This document shows positions 37,249 through 44,047 of a stretch of 64,000 nt of DNA, in pieces. How positions within the stretch are numbered: position 1 is the stretch's first letter; every line of letters begins with the position of its first letter. Made by a program: the position numbers and the translations under genes. This stretch comes from Sphingomonas aliaeris (GTDB taxonomy: Bacteria > Pseudomonadota > Alphaproteobacteria > Sphingomonadales > Sphingomonadaceae): NCBI RefSeq assembly GCF_016743815.1, contig NZ_CP061035.1, positions 1,676,501 to 1,740,500 on the forward strand, written 5' to 3'. The notes below the pieces were generated by a model. That model was not told the origin of the DNA and ran no database searches. It worked only from the letters and a program-made list of their open reading frames with translations.

Positions 37249-38340
37249 CTAGCGCGACACCGGCCTCGCCTTGCTCCGGAATACGGGCAAGGCGAGGGCG
37301 TTGACGAAGCGTTGTGCGGGGCGCTCGACCCCGTGATATAGCAGGATAGAAGTGATCAGGACGAGCAGCAGGTACGATCCGATCAATGGGACCGGTATGT
37401 CGTCCACATCACGGACAAAGACGAGTTTGAACACGACGAACAGGACGAAATGTCCGAGATACGTCGCATAGGAAATCTCGCCCAGATAATGCAGCGCTTT
37501 CCCCTCCAGCGGGTTGGCACGCATGCCAGATGTCAGCGCCAGTGCGAGCAGCAGTGATGCGAACGCCAACGGTAACGCCAGCGGTTCGGGCAGCCCCGCA
37601 TACGACAGCAATCCGAAGCCCACACCAATGACGGCGGCCACGATCGCCGGTCGGGCAGAGCGGTCGCGCCACCGAAGGTACAGCGCGCAGATGGCAGTTC
37701 CGATGCTGAATTCGATCAGGCACCTGATCAACCCGAACCGAGCGATGTCCGCCCCCAGCGTCTCGAAGCCGGAAGCCGCGAACACCGCGTTCAGGATGAT
37801 TGCAAGCGCCACGACCGTGCCGAGGATCGCCGCGGTCGGCACGCGTCGCCAGTCGATCGCCATCGTCAACAGCGGGAACAGCAGATACGCGCCCATCTCC
37901 GCGCTGATCGACCAGCTTGGGTCGTTCCACGCCAGTCGATCCGTAAACCCCCAATTGTGCATCAGCAGGACATGCAGCGGCAGCAGGTCGAACGGATATT
38001 CCGCTCCGTCATGTCGCCCGCTCGCCAGCAGCACCGTCACCAGGCCGACCGTGCAGCCCAGTACGAACAGGTGCAAAGGCCAGATGCGCGCGATCCTCTT
38101 GTGCAGGAACCCCGGCACCGCGGCCAATCCGCCGCTGCGCAATGTGTCGCTCCAGCTCAGCCAGATGACGAAACCCGACAGCATGAAGAAGAAATCGACC
38201 GCCAGATATCCCTTGGCGAGCGCCGCCGCCGCGATCGGGGGCAGGCCGGCGATCGACCCGCGAATGTGGAACAGCACGACGAACCACGCCGCCAGCCCGC
38301 GCACGCTGGTCAACGCGCGCAATTCGGGGCGTGCGCTCAT
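37249..38340 (-). CDS. Acyltransferase 3 (OafA-like) membrane protein
   Basis: 363-residue integral membrane acyltransferase. It begins LRALTSVRGLAAWFVVLFHI, with the conserved Arg/His block, then LAVDFFFMLSGFVIWLSWSD, and NDPSWSISAEMGAYLLFPLL with the SWSISAE motif. About ten membrane helices follow. It O-acetylates or acylates sugars of surface polysaccharides or glycoproteins. The ATG overlaps the stop of the upstream O-glycosylation ligase gene (ATGA), tying it to that glycosylation locus. Confidence 0.9.
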   Translation of the reverse strand: MSARPELRALTSVRGLAAWFVVLFHIRGSIAGLPPIAAAALAKGYLAVDFFFMLSGFVIWLSWSDTLRSGGLAAVPGFLHKRIARIWPLHLFVLGCTVGLVTVLLASGRHDGAEYPFDLLPLHVLLMHNWGFTDRLAWNDPSWSISAEMGAYLLFPLLTMAIDWRRVPTAAILGTVVALAIILNAVFAASGFETLGADIARFGLIRCLIEFSIGTAICALYLRWRDRSARPAIVAAVIGVGFGLLSYAGLPEPLALPLAFASLLLALALTSGMRANPLEGKALHYLGEISYATYLGHFVLFVVFKLVFVRDVDDIPVPLIGSYLLLVLITSILLYHGVERPAQRFVNALALPVFRSKARPVSR

Positions 38341-39707
38341 GCGGGTACCGCCCGGGGCGGCGCCGGCCGCACCTTGCGCATCGGGCGATAACTCGCCGCC
38401 TTGCGCTTGCGAGTAAGATAAGTGTCCAGCCCGATCTGCGCGCCGAGCAGCATGTAGATGAACGGCTGGAACGCGATCGCGATGAACGTCGCACCCAGCA
38501 GGTAGCAGAGCTGCGCACCCTGCAGCGCGCCCGCCAGCGGCGCGATCCATTCCTCGCCCTCTTCGGGCTTGCGATAGCGGTGCCGGATTACTTCCATCCG
38601 CACCAGCCCGGTCAGGTTTATGATCAGCCACAGGATCAGACCGGGGAAACCCTGTTCGCCCAGCGTCTCGAAATAGGCGCTGTGGAATGCGCGCGCCTTG
38701 TCGACCAGCACCTTGTGGACGATCCGCTGCTGGCCGTCGTCGCCGCGTTCCAGCAGATCGGTTTCGTACCGTATCTGGTTCTGCCGGTACATTTCGAACC
38801 CGCCGCCCAGCGGATGATCCTGCACATAGGCCCAGGTCCACTTCCACACCGCCAGGCGGGTGGAGGCGGATTCGTCGCCCTTATACGTTTTGATCGTGCT
38901 CATCCGGTCGGTGAACGTACTCGGCAGGAACGGGATCGCCGCCACGCCCAGCAGCGCCACGATGCCGAGATACAGCACCTTGCGCTTCGTATCGCGGAAC
39001 ATCAGCACCGCGAGCAGGCCGATGCACAGCAGCCCGGTGCGCGTCGACGTGCCGACCGGGATCAGCAGGCACGCAAAGACCAGCCCGTAAGAGAACGCCT
39101 TGACCTTCCAGTCCGGCGGAAAGACCGTCCCGTATTTCGTGAACCACAGGATCAGCGGAATGATCGCGATCGCGACGGTGCTGATCGTGCTGCCTTCGTA
39201 CAGGCCGGAATTGTTGGAGACCATCAGGTCGAGCTGGCCGTATCCCCCGCCGCCCGAGGCGATCGTCTTGATACCGCCGACGATGATGATCGACGCCGCC
39301 GCCAGGATCATGAACAGCAACAGCGATTCGATCCGCAACCGCGTGCGCAGCGTCAGCGGCAGGAACGCGGCGAAGGCCAGCGCCTTCCACACCCAGTCCC
39401 ACTTCTCGCGCGCCTCCATCGGAAAGTCGGCGCTGATCGTCGTCAGGTAGCAATAGCCGAGCAGCACGCCGATCAGCACCTGTCGCGGTGCGACGCGGAC
39501 GTCAGTCTTCTTGTCGGTCAATGCCCAGCCGCCGACCGCCAGTCCCACCGCGATCAGCGAGATCGGCACGCTGTTCAACAGCACATAGGTCAGCCGCTGC
39601 GGACTGACGATGTCGATATAGACGTACGACAGGACGAAGATGAACGGCCGCTTGAACCCGCACGCGAAGAACGCGGCGAGGAAAGCAACGAAGACGAGAT
39701 CACGCAC
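38337..39707 (-). CDS. Putative O-glycosylation ligase, exosortase A-associated
   Basis: 456-residue polytopic membrane protein of the O-antigen ligase (Wzy/WaaL) type. The start RDLVFVAFLAAFFACGFKRP and FIFVLSYVYIDIVSPQRLTY match the exosortase A-associated ligase family (TIGR03097 as I recall). The large periplasmic loop carries WAYVQDHPLGGGFEMY and KARAFHSAYFETLGEQGFPG. It probably links glycans to PEP-CTERM proteins or polymerises exopolysaccharide. GTG 39707 is preferred, overlapping the 49-residue gene upstream by 8 nt. Confidence 0.88.
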   Translation of the reverse strand: MRDLVFVAFLAAFFACGFKRPFIFVLSYVYIDIVSPQRLTYVLLNSVPISLIAVGLAVGGWALTDKKTDVRVAPRQVLIGVLLGYCYLTTISADFPMEAREKWDWVWKALAFAAFLPLTLRTRLRIESLLLFMILAAASIIIVGGIKTIASGGGGYGQLDLMVSNNSGLYEGSTISTVAIAIIPLILWFTKYGTVFPPDWKVKAFSYGLVFACLLIPVGTSTRTGLLCIGLLAVLMFRDTKRKVLYLGIVALLGVAAIPFLPSTFTDRMSTIKTYKGDESASTRLAVWKWTWAYVQDHPLGGGFEMYRQNQIRYETDLLERGDDGQQRIVHKVLVDKARAFHSAYFETLGEQGFPGLILWLIINLTGLVRMEVIRHRYRKPEEGEEWIAPLAGALQGAQLCYLLGATFIAIAFQPFIYMLLGAQIGLDTYLTRKRKAASYRPMRKVRPAPPRAVPA

Positions 39708-39849
39708 CCCGGCGACCCTTTCGGACCGGCGGCTTGGCCGGCGGGGTGCGCGGGGCGTCATCCTTGTCGAGATCGGGGCGCTTGAGCAGCAGCCACGCCG
39801 CAAGCAGCATCAGGCCATGGCTGATCGCAAGCGCGAGATTGTCGATCAT
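39700..39849 (-). CDS. 49-residue single-pass membrane protein upstream of the O-glycosylation ligase
   Basis: MIDNLALAISHGLMLLAAWL then LLKRPDLDKDDAPRTPPAKP and PVRKGRRGA. One hydrophobic segment is followed by a Pro- and Arg-rich cytoplasmic tail. It overlaps the ligase start by 8 nt, the classic sign of translational coupling, and it starts next to the divergent glycosyltransferase gene. The protein is too short for common gene filters. It may be an accessory or stabilising subunit of the ligase (inference). Confidence 0.6.
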   Translation of the reverse strand: MIDNLALAISHGLMLLAAWLLLKRPDLDKDDAPRTPPAKPPVRKGRRGA

Positions 39850-39941
39850 TAAGCGGCCCGGTTCCTGTCGGTTGAGGCAGGACTATTACGCCCGCCGGGT
39901 TGACGCGCCGTTAAACCTTGGCGTGGCAGGACAGGATCACG

Positions 39942-41183
39942 ATGCGCATCCTCCATATCCTCGATCACGGCTTGCCCCTGCAGAGCGGCTACACCTTTCG
40001 CACACGTGCGATCCTTAAAAGCCAGATGCGGCGCGGGTGGCAGGTCGCTGCCGTCACCGGCCCGCGGCACGGCGCATACGATGCGGATATGGAGACGATC
40101 GACGGAATCGATTTCCACCGCACCCCGGCCAGGCGCGCCTTGCCCAGCCCGTTGGGCGAATTGCAGGAAATCTCCGCCTTTGCCCGGCGTATCGAAAAGG
40201 CGATCGACACGTTCCGCCCGGATATCCTCCACGCCCATTCGCCGGTGCTCGATGCGCTGGCGGCGCTGCGGGTGGCGAAGACTCGCGGTCTGCCCCTGCT
40301 CTACGAAATCCGCGCTTTCTGGGAAGATGCCGCCGTCGGCAACGGCACTGGAACGGAGGGATCCCTGAAATACAAGTCGATCCGCGCGCTGGAGACCTGG
40401 GCGGTCAACAAGGCGGACGGAGTCGCGGTGATCTGCGAAGGACTGCGTCGCGATCTGGTCGAACGAGGCGTGTCGGCGGACAAGATCCTCGTATCACCCA
40501 ACGGCGTCGATCTGGAGATGTTCGGCGCGCCGCTCGACTATGACGCACCGCTTGCGCTGTCGCTCGGGCTGACGGGCAAGGACGTGATCGGCTTTATCGG
40601 CAGCTTCTACGATTATGAAGGGCTGGACGATCTGATCGCCGCGATGCCGATGCTCGTCGCGTCGCGGCCGGAGGCGCATCTCGTGCTGGTCGGCGGCGGA
40701 CCGATGGAACCCGCTTTGCGCGCGCAGGCCGCCGCATCGCCCGTCGCGGATCATATCCGCTTCGTCGGGCGCGTCCCGCATGCCGAGGTCGACCGCTATT
40801 ACAGCCTGATCGACATACTCGCCTATCCGCGCAAGAACATGCGGCTGACGGACCTCGTCACCCCGCTGAAACCGCTGGAGGCGATGGCACAGCGCCGGCT
40901 GGTCGCGGCATCCGATGTCGGCGGCCACCGCGAACTGATCCGCGACGGGGAGACGGGGACGTTGTTTCCGCCGGACGATCCCGCCGCGATGGCGCGCGCG
41001 CTCGGCACCCTGTTGGCGGACCGCCACGTCTGGGAGGCCCGCCGCGAACGTGGCCGCGCCTTCGTGGAAAACGAACGCAACTGGTCGGTTAACGTAGCGC
41101 GTTACGCGCCCGTTTACCAAAAACTCACGGACGCTGGCGTAGCATCCGGAACATGGTCGAAATCCTCCGTCGCAAACGCCTGA
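39942..41183 (+). CDS. Exosortase A-associated glycosyltransferase
   Basis: 413-residue GT4-type glycosyltransferase. The start MRILHILDHGLPLQSGYTFR matches the PEP-CTERM/exosortase A-associated family (TIGR04063 as I recall). The donor-binding domain has LSLGLTGKDVIGFIGSFYDY, PEAHLVLVGGGPMEPALRAQ and LVTPLKPLEAMAQRRLVAAS, with the EX7E-type glutamates. It is divergent from the 49-residue protein, ligase and acyltransferase genes. Together they suggest a surface glycoprotein or exopolysaccharide pathway. No exosortase gene is in this window. Confidence 0.9.
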   Translation: MRILHILDHGLPLQSGYTFRTRAILKSQMRRGWQVAAVTGPRHGAYDADMETIDGIDFHRTPARRALPSPLGELQEISAFARRIEKAIDTFRPDILHAHSPVLDALAALRVAKTRGLPLLYEIRAFWEDAAVGNGTGTEGSLKYKSIRALETWAVNKADGVAVICEGLRRDLVERGVSADKILVSPNGVDLEMFGAPLDYDAPLALSLGLTGKDVIGFIGSFYDYEGLDDLIAAMPMLVASRPEAHLVLVGGGPMEPALRAQAAASPVADHIRFVGRVPHAEVDRYYSLIDILAYPRKNMRLTDLVTPLKPLEAMAQRRLVAASDVGGHRELIRDGETGTLFPPDDPAAMARALGTLLADRHVWEARRERGRAFVENERNWSVNVARYAPVYQKLTDAGVASGTWSKSSVANA

Positions 41184-42055
41184 CCGTTCCCGCCGCGCCG
41201 CTGATCGCGGCGGGCGTGGCCGTCACCGTCGCAGCCTTTTTCGGTATCCTGCCCGACGACGTGCTGGACACTCTGGTCTCGGACAGCGGTATCGCCGCGT
41301 TGATCCCGGCGGCCGAACCACCGCTCGGCTTGACGGCCCGGCTTGCGCTAATGCTGGCGGCCGGCGGCGGCTCCGGGCTGGCGTTATGGTACGGCCTGTA
41401 TCTGCTGATCGGGCCGCGCAGGGTTCGGCTGTTCGGCAAGCGCGACAGGATGCTGACCGCCGATATTCCGGTGCTGCGTCGTGCCGATGCCCATCCCGAC
41501 GCCCCCGCGCGCCGGCCTCTTTTTGCGAAAAGCGATCTAGGTACGCCGTTCCTCGACGTGCGCGCGCCGGTCGCCCTGACGCTGGAAGCCGCGCCCGATT
41601 CCGCCGCCGAAGAGGAACTTGTCCCCGATCCGAAACCGATGGAAGTCGCCGTTCTTCCGCGGGTCCCCGCTCTTCCGCCAATCGAAGCCGACCTGCCCAC
41701 CGACCTCGATCAGCCGCTCGCCAATTTCGACCCGCATGCCATTCCGGACGAACCGCTCGAATGGTTCATCCCCATGGCGCCCACCGTCCAGTCCGCCCCG
41801 CTTCAGCATGACCGTCCGCAGACCTTCGCGCCGACCGAGCGGTTCGAGACATTCGAACTCCGCCCCGCCGTCCCGAGATCGGATCGCGCGCGACCGGATA
41901 CGGACGCATCCGCGACGATCCACTCCCTGCTCGACCGCCTCGAAAAGAGCGTCGCCCAGCGCGAGCCTGGGCCGGACGGAAAGGCACCGCCGCCGCCGCC
42001 TCACGATTCGCTTCAGGAGGCTTTGTCGACACTCCGCAAGCTGGCCGCGCGCTGA
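41153..42055 (+). CDS. Hypothetical membrane-anchored protein
   Basis: 300 residues. Two hydrophobic segments lie near the N-terminus: PAAPLIAAGVAVTVAAFFGI and LALMLAAGGGSGLALWYGLY. A long, Pro-, Asp- and Glu-rich, probably disordered cytoplasmic region (about residues 95-260) follows, then a C-terminal helix TIHSLLDRLEKSVAQREPGP and SLQEALSTLRKLAAR. It overlaps the 3' end of the glycosyltransferase gene by 31 nt on the same strand. I do not recognise a family. The layout suggests a scaffold or cell-envelope accessory protein. Confidence 0.65.
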   Translation: MVEILRRKRLTVPAAPLIAAGVAVTVAAFFGILPDDVLDTLVSDSGIAALIPAAEPPLGLTARLALMLAAGGGSGLALWYGLYLLIGPRRVRLFGKRDRMLTADIPVLRRADAHPDAPARRPLFAKSDLGTPFLDVRAPVALTLEAAPDSAAEEELVPDPKPMEVAVLPRVPALPPIEADLPTDLDQPLANFDPHAIPDEPLEWFIPMAPTVQSAPLQHDRPQTFAPTERFETFELRPAVPRSDRARPDTDASATIHSLLDRLEKSVAQREPGPDGKAPPPPPHDSLQEALSTLRKLAAR

Positions 42056-42059
42056 GGCG

Positions 42060-42371
42060 TCAGGCCTCCACCGTCAACGCCTCGACTTCGATCCCCACGC
42101 TCGTCGCGGTGCGGCTGACGGCGCGGATCGTCAGGTCCGCCAGCAGATGGCCGCGCAGGTCGAATTGCGCATCGGACAGCCCGGCTATCCACGCGTCCAG
42201 CGCAGGAGAGGGCGATCCGGTCCACGTCATCGCATGTCGCGCACCGACGAACGTCGCGCTCGCCCAGCGAACCCAGTCCGACGACATGATCTCGACCGGG
42301 CACTTTTTTGCTATGGAATCGCGGTAGATTGTCCGCACCAGCAACGTGCCGATATCCGGCCCCCGGCTCAT
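42060..42371 (-). CDS. Hypothetical protein in the SOS-box operon
   Basis: 103 residues starting MSRGPDIGTLLVRTIYRDSI and ending TATSVGIEVEALTVEA. The middle has MSSDWVRWASATFVGARHAM. There is no signal peptide or membrane segment and no recognised family. The ATG overlaps the TGA of the small HTH-like gene (ATGA), so both are made from one message controlled by the GTTC-N7-GTTC box at 42580-42594. Confidence 0.65.
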   Translation of the reverse strand: MSRGPDIGTLLVRTIYRDSIAKKCPVEIMSSDWVRWASATFVGARHAMTWTGSPSPALDAWIAGLSDAQFDLRGHLLADLTIRAVSRTATSVGIEVEALTVEA

Positions 42372-42547
42372 CGCGGTTTCCAGTCGGACATGAAGTTCTC
42401 GATCCGGTTGCACATCCGCACGCCCGGTTCTCGCCCGTTGCGCATGTCGCGCACCAGCCGCGGGTCGTTCGCCACAAGACGGCCGAAGCGCGTCTCCTTC
42501 ATTTTCCGGGTGCGCAGATAGGCCTCGATCTTACTCATCAGCGACAT
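42368..42547 (-). CDS. Small helix-turn-helix-like protein in the SOS-box operon
   Basis: 59 residues, highly basic. The segment KETRFGRLVANDPRLVRDMR followed by NGREPGVRMCNRIENFMSDW resembles a lambda-repressor-like DNA-binding fold (FGRLVANDP being the turn region). An excellent ribosome-binding site, GGAGGAGAG, lies upstream, and the SOS box begins 33 nt upstream of the ATG. It is divergent from the S24 repressor gene, a Cro/CI-like arrangement. Confidence 0.65.
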   Translation of the reverse strand: MSLMSKIEAYLRTRKMKETRFGRLVANDPRLVRDMRNGREPGVRMCNRIENFMSDWKPR

Positions 42548-42579
42548 CACGTCTCTCCTCCGTCTCGAGTCTCGATGAT

Positions 42580-42594
42580 GTTCCCGAAATGTTC
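42580..42594. promoter_or_regulatory. LexA/SOS box GTTC-N7-GTTC
   Basis: GTTC-CCGAAAT-GTTC matches the established alphaproteobacterial LexA operator GTTC-N7-GTTC exactly. It lies in the 95-nt space between the small divergent operon (start 42547) and the S24 repressor (start 42643), so it could control either or both. Confidence 0.65.
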
Positions 42595-42611
42595 CGCAAT
42601 ATCCAACTTGT

Positions 42612-42627
42612 CTAGGAAAAATCCTAG
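42612..42627. promoter_or_regulatory. Perfect inverted repeat before the S24 repressor start
   Basis: CTAGGA-AAAA-TCCTAG is a perfect 6-bp inverted repeat ending 16 nt before the repressor ATG. It is a candidate operator for autoregulation by the S24 protein or by the small HTH protein. Confidence 0.5.
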
Positions 42628-42642
42628 CGGTATGGATCAGGA

Positions 42643-43279
42643 ATGGAGCAATCCAATCCGCGCAATGTTTTAGAGGCTCTGGTCGACGGGGCCGGGGAGA
42701 GCTTTGCCGCTCTGTCGCGCATGCTCGGGCGGAACGAAGCGTATCTCCAGCAATTCGTGAAGCGCGGTACGCCGCGTGTCCTGGCGGAACGCGACCGGCG
42801 GATCCTGTCGGCGTATTTCCGTGTGAATGAGGCTGTATTGGGCGGTCCCGCGACCGCGCCGGTTGCGCCGACCATCCCGGTGCGACTGCTGGACGTCGCC
42901 GCGTCGGCCGGGCCGGGCCGGCTGGTCGACGCGGAACGATCGACCGCGACCGTGCCGTTCGATCGCGCGATGCTGGAGGCGCTCGGCATCCGGTCGACCA
43001 GGTTGGCGATGATCGACGCGGCGGGCGATCTCGATGGCCCCGGTGATCGAGGATGGCGACCGCATCATGGTCGACGAAGGCGATCGTCGCGTCGGTCCTC
43101 GCGCCGCGATCTACGTCATCCGGCTGGACAATGTGCTGATGGTCAAGCGGGTGACGCGGACCGGCGCGCGGCTGTCGATCTCCAGCGCCAATCCCGATTA
43201 TCCCGCCATCCCCGACCGCGACGCGGCGGAGGTCGAGATCATCGGCAAGGTCGTCTGGCTCTCCCGGGCATTGCGTTGA
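42643..43279 (+). pseudogene. S24-family LexA/CI-like repressor, frameshifted at the catalytic Ser
   Basis: 211 residues after correction. The N-terminal helix-turn-helix domain has FAALSRMLGRNEAYLQQFVK and RGTPRVLAERDRRILSAYF. The peptidase domain begins IPVRLLDVAASAGPGRLVD (Ala-Gly-type self-cleavage area). The frame breaks at IDAAGD; the next frame continues SMAPVIEDGDRIMVDEGD, giving the expected GDSMAP catalytic-Ser motif, then VLMVKRVTR with the Lys. One extra base at 43028-43031 is responsible, not in a long homopolymer. It is divergent from the SOS-box operon. No phage structural genes are nearby. Confidence 0.82.
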
Positions 43280-43325
43280 ACGTCGGTGTGACCACCCGCT
43301 AAACGCCATCATCCTCGCGGACGCC

Positions 43326-43351
43326 GTCATCCCCGCCTGTGCCGGGATGAC
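43326..43351. repeat. REP-like palindrome, single hairpin
   Basis: GTCATCCCCGCCTGTGCCGG followed by GATGAC is a single-hairpin member of the ATTCCCGC family. It lies between the ends of the convergent S24 gene and the 62-residue membrane protein gene, where it may serve as a transcript end. Confidence 0.65.
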
Positions 43352-43414
43352 GAACGGTAATGGCAAGCACGAAACCGACACGACCTACCAAAGCCCGGCA
43401 AAAACCTGCCGAGC

Positions 43415-43603
43415 CTAACCCCGCCGCCGATCCCTCAGCCAGATCACGACGGCCAGCGCGATGCCCGTCCCCGATCCGATCAGGAAGCCGGGCGTCGCCT
43501 GTCCGATCAGGAATCCGATGCACGCGCCGAGCAGCGCGCCGACGGCGATCAGGAAGCCACCGGCCTGGCTGCCGGGTGTACGATTGGGGGACTGGTTTGC
43601 CAT
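43415..43603 (-). CDS. Small glycine-rich membrane protein
   Basis: 62 residues: MANQSPNRTPGSQAGGFLIA, then VGALLGACIGFLIGQATPGF and LIGSGTGIALAVVIWLRDRR. Two hydrophobic Gly-rich helices with a basic C-terminus look like a small holin-like or envelope protein. No family is recognised. It is short but cleanly coding, with a purine-rich region upstream. Confidence 0.55.
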   Translation of the reverse strand: MANQSPNRTPGSQAGGFLIAVGALLGACIGFLIGQATPGFLIGSGTGIALAVVIWLRDRRRG

Positions 43604-43752
43604 TCACACCCCCTGCCATGTCCCGCTCCGGCACGCCAGCGTCCCACGCCGGGACCGGTGGGGCTGCCTTGCGAAAATCGTTTACCTTCGTCTGCCGCCG
43701 ACCGGCTGGTTTTTGCCGGTCTGGCATGCCGGATGCAGTTAAGCTGCTGAAC

Positions 43753-43980
43753 ATGCCGGGAAACCTGATGTCCTATTTGCCGTACCTTGCCGATCGCGCC
43801 GAAGTTTTCGACGCGGCGGATCTGATGACGACCTTCGGTGACGATGCCGGATTCGAGGCGGCCGCGCGTGCCGATCGCAGCCGCGACGTGGGTAACCACG
43901 TCCACTTCTGCCGTTGGCGCCAGATCGAGCGGCTGATCATCCTCCTGTCGGTCAATCGTGCCGTGGGTACGGTCCACTAA
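43753..43980 (+). CDS. Small hypothetical protein, 75 residues
   Basis: MPGNLMSYLPYLADRAEVFD, then AADLMTTFGDDAGFEAAARA, DRSRDVGNHVHFCRWRQIER and LIILLSVNRAVGTVH. The FGDDAGFEAAARADRSRD and HFCRWRQIER blocks look conserved in character (soluble, helical), and I have a loose memory of similar short sphingomonad proteins. ATG 43753 or 43768 may be the start. Function unknown. Confidence 0.55.
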   Translation: MPGNLMSYLPYLADRAEVFDAADLMTTFGDDAGFEAAARADRSRDVGNHVHFCRWRQIERLIILLSVNRAVGTVH

Positions 43981-44047
43981 CACGACTCACGCGAAAACGG
44001 CCGTTTGGGGCCTGTCGCTGGGGAAAGACTGCGGCTAGGACGGGCAA

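Noticed and set aside
42060..43980. Prophage remnant suggested by the S24 repressor
   Set aside because: No integrase, attachment site, capsid, tail or lysis genes are nearby; a chromosomal SOS-type switch explains the genes better.
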